Of a stretch of 11,467 nt of DNA, positions 1-6,072 are shown piece after piece. The stretch spans positions 1 through 11,467 of the forward strand of contig JAMCYD010000030.1 in the NCBI GenBank assembly GCA_023473785.1. The letters run 5' to 3'. How positions within the stretch are numbered: position 1 is the first letter of the stretch; every line of letters starts with the position of its first letter. The notes beneath the pieces are model-generated. The model made no database searches. It had not been told where the DNA came from and saw only the letters and a program-made list of their open reading frames with translations. The DNA comes from Patescibacteria group bacterium. GTDB lineage: Bacteria > Patescibacteriota > Microgenomatia > Levybacterales > UBA12049. The translations under genes were made by a program, and so were the position numbers.

Positions 1-432
1 GCAATGGTTGTCGGGATGACCTCCGATAGAAAGCTTATTATGATTAGGCAATACAGGTATCTAGTTGGAGGAGAAGTAATTGAATTTCCTTCGGGATCAC
101 TACGTGAAAAAGAGAAAGTAGAGGATGGTTTAAAAAGAGAATTCGAGGAGGAAACAGGATATAATGCAATGTCTCTGCAGAAGCTCTGCGCTGTATATGA
201 GACGTACGGGCAGTTAAATAGAAAAATTCATATTTATTTTGCGCCGAATGTCGTTAAGACAAAACAACATCTAGATAGGGGTGAGGAAGGGTACGAAGAC
301 ATTAAAGTAGAGCTGGTAGATTTTGAAAAAGCAGTAGAATTAGCGCTGAAGAATAAAATAGTTGCAATGGGCAGTACGCTTGCTATACTCTTCCTGCAGG
401 AAAAGATTAGAAGAGGAGAAGTAAAATTATGA
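1..432 (+). CDS. Nudix hydrolase, ADP-ribose pyrophosphatase-like (5' partial)
   Basis: Hydrolyses a nucleoside diphosphate linked to another moiety; the family context suggests ADP-ribose or an ADP-sugar. Numbering from the ATG at base 4, a complete Nudix box (G x5 E x7 R E U x E E x G U) spans residues 31-53: G31, E37, R45-E46, E49-E50 and G52-Y53. It is preceded by the I-E-F-P-S-G stretch that typifies ADP-ribose pyrophosphatases. The reading frame is open at the left edge (codon GCA at 1-3), and relatives usually have about 40 residues before this point. The gene therefore probably starts outside the window, and the ATG at 4 is internal. Its TGA overlaps the thyA ATG (ATGA, 4 bp), which implies translational coupling. 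The Nudix assignment is firm; the substrate is inferred. Confidence 0.9.
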   Translation, partial: AMVVGMTSDRKLIMIRQYRYLVGGEVIEFPSGSLREKEKVEDGLKREFEEETGYNAMSLQKLCAVYETYGQLNRKIHIYFAPNVVKTKQHLDRGEEGYEDIKVELVDFEKAVELALKNKIVAMGSTLAILFLQEKIRRGEVKL

Positions 433-1379
433 ATTCTAAATTATTAAAGCATCCGGAATATCAATATTTAAATTTACTCGAAGATGTGATGAAGAACGGG
501 TTTAAAAAACCTGTGTTTAATAATCCCGGAGTTACAATAAAAAGTGTTTTTGGCAGGCAAATCCGCTTTGACTTATCGCAAGGATTTCCGCTTTTGACCA
601 CCAAAAAAGTTTTTCTCCGTGGCATATTGCATGAGCTAATTTGGTTTCTCAAAGGAAGCTCTAACATTAAGTACTTGGTAGACAACGATGTTCATATCTG
701 GGACGATTGGGGCTATAAGATGTATAAAGAAAAAACAAAAGTAAAAAAACTATTGACTCAAGATGAATATATTCAAAAAGTTAAAACCGATAAAAAATTT
801 GCAGAAAAGTTTGGAGAGCTGGGGCCTGTTTATGGAGTCCAGTGGCGAAGATGGCCGGCGTCGGATGGTCGAAAGATTGATCAGATCAGATGGGCGATTG
901 AGAAAATAAAAAAAACTCCGCAAAGGCGGCATATTGTAATTTCTGCCTGGAATCCCGAATTTGTCTACGAGATGGCAGGGAAGGGAAAGTCGGTTGCGCT
1001 TCCGCCATGCCATACACTTTTCCAATTTGATGTAATAAATGGCCGACTTTCCTGCCAGCTTTACCAAAGAAGCGCTGATCTTTTTCTTGGTGTTCCTTTT
1101 AACATAGCAAGTTATGCCTTATTTACGATGATTTTTGCTCATCTGACAGGCTACCCGCCGGGGGATTTTGTACATACTTTTGGAGATGCGCATATCTATA
1201 GTAATCATTTTGATCAGGTTAAGGAACAGCTGAAAAGAAAGCCAAGACCTCTTCCGACTATGAAGATAAATCCAAAATTAAAAGATATTGACCAAGTAAA
1301 ATTTGAAGATTTTACTTTGGAAAATTACGACCCATACCCGATGATAAAGGCAGTAGTAACAGTAGTAGGTGGATTTTAG
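429..1379 (+). CDS. thyA: Thymidylate synthase ThyA
   Basis: Makes dTMP from dUMP using methylene-tetrahydrofolate, releasing dihydrofolate; cytosolic homodimer. The catalytic cysteine is C194 in the A-L-P-P-C-H motif. The R166-R167 pair corresponds to the arginines that reach the partner subunit's dUMP phosphate. D217 and N225 lie in the R-S-A-D-L-F-L-G-V-P-F-N block that binds the pyrimidine. At 316 residues it is the long form, like the Lactobacillus casei enzyme, with an insertion at roughly residues 95-130 that the 264-residue E. coli enzyme lacks. An AGGAG at 414-418 lies 10 nt before the ATG. One oddity is the C-terminus: family members normally stop just after the P/V-V-A-V end, but this one has about four more residues (V-G-G-F). 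It is coupled to the upstream Nudix gene and converges with the minus-strand peptidase gene 7 bp downstream. Confidence 0.97.
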   Translation: MNSKLLKHPEYQYLNLLEDVMKNGFKKPVFNNPGVTIKSVFGRQIRFDLSQGFPLLTTKKVFLRGILHELIWFLKGSSNIKYLVDNDVHIWDDWGYKMYKEKTKVKKLLTQDEYIQKVKTDKKFAEKFGELGPVYGVQWRRWPASDGRKIDQIRWAIEKIKKTPQRRHIVISAWNPEFVYEMAGKGKSVALPPCHTLFQFDVINGRLSCQLYQRSADLFLGVPFNIASYALFTMIFAHLTGYPPGDFVHTFGDAHIYSNHFDQVKEQLKRKPRPLPTMKINPKLKDIDQVKFEDFTLENYDPYPMIKAVVTVVGGF

Positions 1380-1386
1380 TAGTAAT

Positions 1387-1971
1387 TTATCTTGCTAGAT
1401 ATTCAAAGCCAAGCTGTCTTAGTCCATCTGGATTAAGAATAGCAGGGTTTTGTCTGATCGGCCTTTTTATCCAGGATATTTTTGCATGTCCGGGATATTT
1501 CATAACATCTTTCAATTCTTGTATTTGAAGAAAGCCCGCATGTCGCGCATTATGAACAATACGTATGTTTCCTGTTTCGTCTCGCCAAATAATTCCGACA
1601 TGAACCCCTTTAAAATCTGTTTTGCCCACAGGACATAAGCCTATCATATCACCGGTTTGGGCTTGAGAAACGTCGTCTACGAGTTGGGTATATTCTGTAT
1701 CTTGATATAGCTCAGATGAACGAATACCATCGGGGAGAGTAAATCCTCGCGCTCTTACAATTGCCTGAACAAGCAGTTCACAATTGGTACCTGCTTTGGG
1801 ATTTTGAAAAACTTCCGCAACAGGAGTTGTGCTGGGGTTTCGGTCTAGTCGATATGGAATGAAAGCTTCTGTTTTGTTTATGAACGCTTGCCACCTCGCA
1901 ATTGGTATAATATACTTGTTTTGAGAAAAAAAAGCAATGACTACACCAAAAATTAGTATTATTGTTGCCAT
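1387..1971 (-). CDS. NlpC/P60-like cysteine peptidase, probably membrane-anchored
   Basis: Probable papain-like (NlpC/P60, C40-type) peptidase or amidase, a fold commonly used to cut peptidoglycan peptides. With the ATG at 1971 the product is 194 residues. The expected Cys/His/His arrangement is C64 (N-C-E-L-L-V), H124 (V-H-V-G-I-I) and H140 (I-V-H-N-A-R), with the typical G-D-M-I-G turn before the first His. Residues 2-15 are strongly hydrophobic and could be a signal anchor. This start lies 35 bp inside the divergent folA gene. No other ATG, GTG or TTG is in frame before the domain, so the alternative is a rare start: an ATA at 1881 sits 9 nt after a GAGGTGG (minus strand, 1897-1891) and would give 164 residues with no anchor. 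The family call is moderate to good; the start is uncertain. Confidence 0.72.
   Translation of the reverse strand: MATIILIFGVVIAFFSQNKYIIPIARWQAFINKTEAFIPYRLDRNPSTTPVAEVFQNPKAGTNCELLVQAIVRARGFTLPDGIRSSELYQDTEYTQLVDDVSQAQTGDMIGLCPVGKTDFKGVHVGIIWRDETGNIRIVHNARHAGFLQIQELKDVMKYPGHAKISWIKRPIRQNPAILNPDGLRQLGFEYLAR
1903..1911 (+). promoter_or_regulatory. Extended -10 promoter of folA
   Basis: TGGTATAAT is an exact extended -10 box (TGn-TATAAT). Transcription would start near 1918, giving folA a leader of about 19 nt. No good -35 is visible, as is usual for extended -10 promoters. The box lies in an 11-bp odd palindrome (1905-1915), so a reasonable -10 (TATATT or TATTAT) also reads on the minus strand and could serve the divergent peptidase gene. 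Confidence 0.6.
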
Positions 1972-2455
1972 GGATGATAAGCGGGGGATCGGGAAAAATA
2001 ATGATCTTCTTTTTCGAATTCCGGAGGATTTCGAGAGAATGAAAGCCCTTACCCGCGGACACCCGCTTGTAATGGGGAGACGGACTTTTGAGTCAATCGG
2101 AAAAGTCTTGCCTGATCGGACAAGTATCGTTGTGACTCGAGATCCCACTAAAGTTAGATCGGTAAGCTTCTTTGTCCCGGAAATTCAAGTCGTATCTTCA
2201 CTTGAGGAGGGAATTGAGAAGGCCAAGCAAAGTCCCGGCGCTTTGGAAATTTTTATATTCGGAGGTGGAGAAATCTTCAAAGAGGCTCTAGAAAAAGGAT
2301 TAGTGGATAGACTATACTTAACGATAGTGCAAGGGGATTTTGGAGCCGATACATTCTTTCCGGATTATTCTGAATTTAAAAAAGTTTTAAAAGAAGAATT
2401 CGGAGAATCGGGTGAGTATAAATTTAGATTTGTAGATTTAGAAAGGGAAGAATGA
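1937..2455 (+). CDS. folA: Dihydrofolate reductase
   Basis: Reduces dihydrofolate to tetrahydrofolate with NADPH, closing the cycle opened by ThyA. At 172 residues it is close to the family norm (about 160). Strand 1 (K-I-S-I-I-V-A, 5-11) leads into the Met20-type loop (R-G-I-G-K-N-N). D31, in I-P-E-D-F, aligns with catalytic D27 of E. coli. The NADPH-binding segment G-R-R-T-F-E-S-I-G is at 47-55, and the second glycine motif F-G-G-G-E-I-F at 108-114. The start at 1937 is required because strand 1 would be lost from the next ATG (1970). No clear Shine-Dalgarno is seen, only an A-rich leader. Its TGA overlaps the glyA start (ATGA), so the two are co-transcribed and probably translationally coupled. 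Confidence 0.96.
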   Translation: MTTPKISIIVAMDDKRGIGKNNDLLFRIPEDFERMKALTRGHPLVMGRRTFESIGKVLPDRTSIVVTRDPTKVRSVSFFVPEIQVVSSLEEGIEKAKQSPGALEIFIFGGGEIFKEALEKGLVDRLYLTIVQGDFGADTFFPDYSEFKKVLKEEFGESGEYKFRFVDLEREE

Positions 2456-3774
2456 AGAATTTAAAACAGACAGACCCAAAAGTTTACGAATTAATAAAAG
2501 AGGAAGAAAAAAGACAGAAGGCGGTCTTGGAGATGATTCCTTCGGAGAACTACGCCTCAAAAGCCGTGCTTGAGGCGCTTGGCTCAGTGCTCAACAATAA
2601 GTATTCAGAAGGGTATCCCAAAAAAAGGTATTATCAGGGAAATGCTTTAATCGATACTGTTGAGATTTTAACTCAAGAGCGAGCAAGGAAATTATTCGGC
2701 GTGCCGCATGTAAATGTACAGCCATACTCCGGTTCGCCGGCAAATACAGCGATATATTTTGCACTCTTAGAGCCGTTGAAGGGTAAAGTTTTGGGATTAT
2801 CTCTTGCCTTCGGAGGGCATTTAACACATGGATCGCCGGTTTCAATTTCCGGAAAATACTTTAAGGCGATCCCTTATCATCTTGATAAAAATGGGTTGAT
2901 TGACTACGATCAGGTTGAGAAATTGGCCTTGAGGGGAAAGCCTAATATAATAGTATGCGGAGCCACTGCTTATCCCCGGATAATTGATTTTAAAAGATTT
3001 GGAAAGATTGCCGATAAAGTCGGGGCGTATCTTCTGGCTGATGTTTCTCATATCGCGGGTTTAATTGCAGGTGGAGCTCATCTCTCCCCAGTCCCTTATG
3101 TTCATGTTGTAATGACTACGACCCATAAGACCTTAAGAGGTCCAAGGGGTGCTTTGATTATGGTTACAGAAAAAGGACTTAAAAAAGACCCGGAATTGGG
3201 AGATAAGATTGATAAAGCAGTATTTCCAGGATTGCAAGGAGGGCCACATGACAATCAAACCGCGGCAATTGCAGTGGCTCTTTTGGAGGCTTCTAAACCA
3301 TCATTCAAAATATACGCCAAACAAGTCGTAAAAAATGCAAGAGTTTTGGCCGAGGAATTAACTAAATTCAAATTCAATCTTGTCGGAGGAAAAACAGACA
3401 ATCACCTCCTGCTAATTGATCTTTCAAATAAAAAGGTGAATGGTGCCTTGGCAGCCTTTGCTCTGGAAGTTGCGGGAATAGTTGTCAATAAAAATGCAGT
3501 ACCAAATGATCCTATGCCGCCGTTTTATCCATCTGGAGTGCGTCTTGGAACGCCCGCTATCACAACTCGAGGGATGAAGGAAAAAGAAATGGTTAAGATA
3601 GCATTCTGGATTAACAATGTTATTGAAGAAATAAGAGGCGAAGAACTACCTAAGGACAAAGAGCAGAGAAGCGAATTTTGGAAAGAATTCAAGAAGAGAT
3701 TTGCAAAAAACAAAAAACTATTGAAAATCGCAGGGGAAATAAAAATACTTTGCACTAAATTCTCGCTGCCATAA
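2452..3774 (+). CDS. glyA: Serine hydroxymethyltransferase
   Basis: PLP enzyme that converts serine and tetrahydrofolate to glycine and methylene-tetrahydrofolate, the one-carbon donor for ThyA. The PLP Schiff-base lysine is K226 in T-T-T-H-K-T-L-R-G-P-R-G. D197 (A-D-V-S-H) contacts the PLP ring nitrogen, and R364 (G-V-R-L-G-T-P-A) is the substrate-carboxylate arginine. The N-terminal block with S-E-N-Y-A-S and the Y-S-E-G-Y-P-K-K-R-Y-Y-Q-G stretch is intact. At 440 residues it is slightly longer than E. coli GlyA (417), with the excess at the Lys-rich C-terminus. An AGGG at 2444-2447 can act as a short-spaced ribosome site. It lies downstream of folA with a 4-bp overlap and ends before a probable terminator. 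Confidence 0.97.
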   Translation: MKNLKQTDPKVYELIKEEEKRQKAVLEMIPSENYASKAVLEALGSVLNNKYSEGYPKKRYYQGNALIDTVEILTQERARKLFGVPHVNVQPYSGSPANTAIYFALLEPLKGKVLGLSLAFGGHLTHGSPVSISGKYFKAIPYHLDKNGLIDYDQVEKLALRGKPNIIVCGATAYPRIIDFKRFGKIADKVGAYLLADVSHIAGLIAGGAHLSPVPYVHVVMTTTHKTLRGPRGALIMVTEKGLKKDPELGDKIDKAVFPGLQGGPHDNQTAAIAVALLEASKPSFKIYAKQVVKNARVLAEELTKFKFNLVGGKTDNHLLLIDLSNKKVNGALAAFALEVAGIVVNKNAVPNDPMPPFYPSGVRLGTPAITTRGMKEKEMVKIAFWINNVIEEIRGEELPKDKEQRSEFWKEFKKRFAKNKKLLKIAGEIKILCTKFSLP

Positions 3775-3834
3775 ACATCGAAGATTCCTCCCCATTTTTT
3801 CATACGAAGGCATTGCTTACAAAGTCGGTCCTTG

Positions 3835-3876
3835 CAATATATCAAGAATTGATTATTGTTTTTTTGTCTTTTTTTT
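3835..3876 (+). terminator. Probable intrinsic terminator after glyA
   Basis: A hairpin with stem ATCAA/TTGAT around a GAA loop (3841-3853) is extended by CAAT/ATTG (3835-3838 with 3855-3858) across a small asymmetric bulge. Seven T follow immediately (3859-3865), then a second T-rich run to 3876. The stem is AT-rich and so weak, but its position 60 nt after the glyA stop fits. It would separate the folate block from the ribosomal operon. Confidence 0.5.
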
Positions 3877-3884
3877 GGTATCCT
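3856..3884 (+). promoter_or_regulatory. Candidate rpsB operon promoter
   Basis: TTGTTT (3856-3861), a 17-bp spacer and TATCCT (3879-3884) preceded by TGG form an extended -10 arrangement. It would give rpsB a leader of about 68 nt containing the palindrome at 3918-3931 and a GGAGG at 3940-3944. A competing reading uses the perfect TTGACA at 3903-3908, but only weak -10 candidates (TTAAAA or TAAAAC) follow at 14-15 bp spacing. The choice cannot be settled by eye. Confidence 0.35.
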
Positions 3885-3917
3885 TACTTCTATCACACAC
3901 GCTTGACAAGAATGTTC

Positions 3918-3931
3918 TGGTTTTAAAACCA
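3918..3931. repeat. 14-bp perfect palindrome in the rpsB leader
   Basis: TGGTTTTAAAACCA reads identically on both strands and sits 27 bp before the rpsB start, just upstream of its GGAGG. It could be a dimeric regulator's operator or part of a leader RNA structure, since S2 is known in E. coli to repress its own operon. With no unpaired loop it is more likely to act as DNA than as a hairpin. Function is not demonstrated. Confidence 0.4.
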
Positions 3932-3958
3932 AATCAAGCGGAGGATTAGAAAGAACAT

Positions 3959-4849
3959 ATGAGAAATATAACACTTGAAGAACTTCTCCAGGCAGGTTGC
4001 CATTTTGGACACCAAATTACAAGGTCAAATCCAAAAGCAAGGGATTATATTTTTGAAGCTCGGGATAAAATCCACATTATAGATTTGGCAAAAACCAAAG
4101 AAACACTTGAAGAGGCAGGAGCTTTCATACGTGATTTAGGAGCAACCGGAGGGACTCTCCTTATAGTCGGTACGAAAAGACAAGCTCGGGAAATTGTAGA
4201 AAAAGAAATTGAAAGGGTCGTTGAAAAGGATGGTCTCTTTTGCGTAACCAACCGTTGGATTGGAGGAACTCTTACTAATTTTTCTGAAGTTGCAAAGAAC
4301 TTTAAAAAGCTTAGGGAATTGGCAGAACGTTTGGCAAACGATGAAGAAAAGGCAAAATATACCAAGAAAGAAGTAGGGCTCTGGCTTAAAGAAAAGCAGA
4401 AGCTTGAGTCTCTGTATGGCGGCATTGCTGATATGAAACGCAATCCCGATGCGTTATTTGTAATTGATTCGCACCTTGAGGATTTGGCAGTCAGCGAGGC
4501 AAGGAAAATGGAAGTTAAAACCGTTGCTATTGTAGATACAAATGCGGATCCGGAGCTTATTGATTATCCAATTCCAGCCAATGATGATGCAAGCGGATCG
4601 ATAAAGCTTATTGTAAGCTATATAATAGATGCATGGATCGAAGGAAGAACTGCTTTAAAAAAACAAGAGAAGAAGGTAAGTGAAGTCAAAGCTGCCGAAG
4701 AGGCAAAGGATAAAGATAAGAAAGTAAAGGATGCCAAGGAAACAGAGAAGAAAACGATAAAAAAACAAATAGTAACTAAAAAATCGGTAAAAAAGAAGGG
4801 AGAAAAAGATGGAAAAGGCAAATCTCGCTCTTCTAAAAAAACTTCGTGA
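3959..4849 (+). CDS. rpsB: 30S ribosomal protein S2 with Lys-rich tail
   Basis: Small-subunit protein at the head-body junction, recruited late in 30S assembly together with S1 where S1 is present. The S2 N-terminus is clear (L-L-Q-A-G-C-H-F-G-H-Q, 10-19, and the N-P-K-A-R-D-Y-I-F-E-A-R block). N-R-W-I-G-G-T-L-T-N-F is at 98-108, and V-D-T-N-A-D-P near 192-198 leads to the final core helix ending around residue 234. The remaining 60 or so residues are a low-complexity Lys/Glu/Ala tail, making 296 residues against about 240 in E. coli. A GGAGG lies at 3940-3944, farther from the ATG (14 nt) than ideal. The last 41 bp overlap tsf in another frame. It is the first gene of the translation operon. 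Confidence 0.97.
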   Translation: MRNITLEELLQAGCHFGHQITRSNPKARDYIFEARDKIHIIDLAKTKETLEEAGAFIRDLGATGGTLLIVGTKRQAREIVEKEIERVVEKDGLFCVTNRWIGGTLTNFSEVAKNFKKLRELAERLANDEEKAKYTKKEVGLWLKEKQKLESLYGGIADMKRNPDALFVIDSHLEDLAVSEARKMEVKTVAIVDTNADPELIDYPIPANDDASGSIKLIVSYIIDAWIEGRTALKKQEKKVSEVKAAEEAKDKDKKVKDAKETEKKTIKKQIVTKKSVKKKGEKDGKGKSRSSKKTS

Positions 4850-5273
4850 TGAGACAGCGGCGTCTATTGCAGACTGCAGAGTTGCCTTAGAAGATTCCGC
4901 TAATGATTATAAAAAGGCGCTTGCCTTTATTAAAAAAAGAAGCGTAGAGAAGGCAGCAAAAAAAGCAGACAGGGAAACTTCCTCCGGAATTATCGAAGCC
5001 TACATTCACCAAAACGGTAAAGTCGGCGCAATGGTTGAGCTTTTATGCGAGACAGATTTTGTGGCCAGGACAGACGAATTTAAAAATCTTGCCCACGAAA
5101 TCGCAATGCAGGTTGCCGCAATGGCGCCTCGTGACGTTCAAAGCCTTCTAAAACAGGAATACATCCGAGATTCTTCAATTGCAGTTTCGGACTTAATAAA
5201 GCAGGCAATCTCAAAATTTGGTGAGAATATAGTGGTTAAAAGATTTACCGCTCTGCGCTTAGGAGATAATTAA
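4809..5273 (+). CDS. tsf: Compact elongation factor Ts
   Basis: Guanine-nucleotide exchange factor for EF-Tu. The N-terminal UBA-like helix bundle (L-L-K-K-L-R-D-E-T-A-A-S-I-A-D-C-R-V-A-L, 8-27) matches the family's L-R-x-x-T-G-A-x-M-x-D-C-K-x-A-L. The EF-Tu contact motif T-D-F-V-A-R is at 82-87, and the C-terminal module G-E-N-I-V-V-K-R-F is at 138-146. At 154 residues it is shorter than Thermus EF-Ts (196) and much shorter than E. coli (283). The segment between the first core subdomain and the final helix (around residues 103-120) appears to be contracted. The start is fixed by the usual short leader before the UBA helix, which forces the 41-bp overlap with the rpsB tail. Confidence 0.95.
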   Translation: MEKANLALLKKLRDETAASIADCRVALEDSANDYKKALAFIKKRSVEKAAKKADRETSSGIIEAYIHQNGKVGAMVELLCETDFVARTDEFKNLAHEIAMQVAAMAPRDVQSLLKQEYIRDSSIAVSDLIKQAISKFGENIVVKRFTALRLGDN

Positions 5274-5281
5274 AATCTAGT

Positions 5282-5503
5282 ATGAGTAAATTAGAATTAG
5301 GACAGAATATCGTATATGATCCTCAAACTGTAGCAGAAGCCCGAAGAAGGGATCTTAGAAATCACGTGCAATGTTACGAAGAAGGATTAATGAGGGCAAG
5401 AGCGGAAGGCATTGGGGATGATATCGCTATGTTTTTTGCTCGTAAAATGGAAGCTAAGGCAAGTCTACGTACATCATTTCCAAGAAGCCATAATGGTGTA
5501 TAA
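5282..5503 (+). CDS. Small Arg-rich protein of unknown function
   Basis: I do not recognise this 73-residue protein. It has a probable helical centre (residues 17-60) rich in Arg, Ala and Glu, a single Cys (C31), no membrane segment and a basic, low-complexity C-terminus. It lies 8 bp after tsf and 11 bp before frr on the same strand, exactly where pyrH usually sits, so it is probably in the operon. Ribosome-site support is poor: an AGGAG at 5261-5265 is 16 nt from the ATG. A GATAAT box (5265-5270) could drive a nearly leaderless transcript. Its stop codon lies within the -10 box proposed for frr. It could be a lineage-specific gene or a chance ORF; position and compact packing favour a gene. 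Confidence 0.55.
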   Translation: MSKLELGQNIVYDPQTVAEARRRDLRNHVQCYEEGLMRARAEGIGDDIAMFFARKMEAKASLRTSFPRSHNGV

Positions 5504-5504
5504 T
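5477..5504 (+). promoter_or_regulatory. Candidate internal promoter of frr
   Basis: TTTCCA (5477-5482), a 16-bp spacer and a perfect TATAAT (5499-5504) lie over the end of the small upstream ORF. The predicted start near 5511 is only about 4 nt before the frr ATG, and no Shine-Dalgarno is visible, so an frr transcript from here would be practically leaderless. Confidence 0.45.
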
Positions 5505-5514
5505 AATAAACAGC

Positions 5515-6060
5515 ATGAATTTAGATGAAGTTTCCCAGAAGATGGGCAAGGTGCTTGATCTTTTAAAATCCGATCTTGCCACGGTCAGAACAGGTCGGGC
5601 AGCACCGTCTCTAATTGAGAATATTGTTCTATCTGTTTATGGCGCAACCCAGAGACTTAAATTGATGGAGCTTGCAACGATTACAACCTCGGATCCGCAA
5701 ACTCTCGTTATTGCTCCATTTGATAATTCAATAATTGGAGAGATTCAAAAAGGAATTATCGAGGCAAACGTCGGTCTTAACCCTTCAAATGACGGGCAGG
5801 TTATAAGAATTGCAATTCCGCAGCTCTCCGAAGAAAGACGCAAAGAGCTGATACACCTGATGCATCAAAAGCTTGAAAACGGCAGAATTATGGTGCGACA
5901 AATAAGACATGAAGCAATGACGGATATAAAAAAACAGAAAGAAACTTCGGAAGATGAAGTTTCGCGTTTGGAAAAAGAAATTCAAAAACTTACGGACGAG
6001 CTTATGGAAGAAATTGAAGGGATGGGGAAGAAAAAAGAAGAAGAACTAATGCAGATTTAA
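5515..6060 (+). CDS. frr: Ribosome recycling factor
   Basis: Splits post-termination ribosomes together with EF-G. At 181 residues it is close to the family's usual 185. Domain I helices flank domain II (roughly 31-104). V-R-T-G-R-A is at 24-29, the V-Y-G hinge-region motif at 41-43, L-N-P-S-N-D-G at 88-94, and P-x-L-S-E-E-R-R at 102-109. The conserved arginine face of helix III (R128, R131) is present. The C-terminal third is the expected charged coiled helix. It follows the small unknown ORF by 11 bp and precedes the APH-like gene by 12 bp. No Shine-Dalgarno is seen. Confidence 0.97.
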   Translation: MNLDEVSQKMGKVLDLLKSDLATVRTGRAAPSLIENIVLSVYGATQRLKLMELATITTSDPQTLVIAPFDNSIIGEIQKGIIEANVGLNPSNDGQVIRIAIPQLSEERRKELIHLMHQKLENGRIMVRQIRHEAMTDIKKQKETSEDEVSRLEKEIQKLTDELMEEIEGMGKKKEEELMQI

Positions 6061-6072
6061 CCCCCAAGAAAA

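Noticed and set aside
1450..1638. Plus-strand ORF of 62 codons opposite the NlpC/P60-like gene
   Set aside because: It is antisense to the conserved catalytic part of the peptidase and has no recognisable features or upstream signals.
1972..2148. N-terminal extension of the minus-strand peptidase to 253 residues
   Set aside because: It would run antisense through the conserved folA core; the extra residues show no domain and mirror folA codons.
3775..3958. tRNA or other structured RNA gene in the glyA-rpsB spacer
   Set aside because: No cloverleaf, T-loop or CCA-like end could be made out; only the weak hairpin with T-run and promoter-like boxes are supported.
3525..3974. Minus-strand ORF of 149 codons spanning the glyA-rpsB spacer
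   Set aside because: Half is antisense to glyA's conserved end and the rest covers terminator and promoter sequence. The Phe/Ser/Leu-rich composition is typical of an antisense shadow of AT-rich genes.
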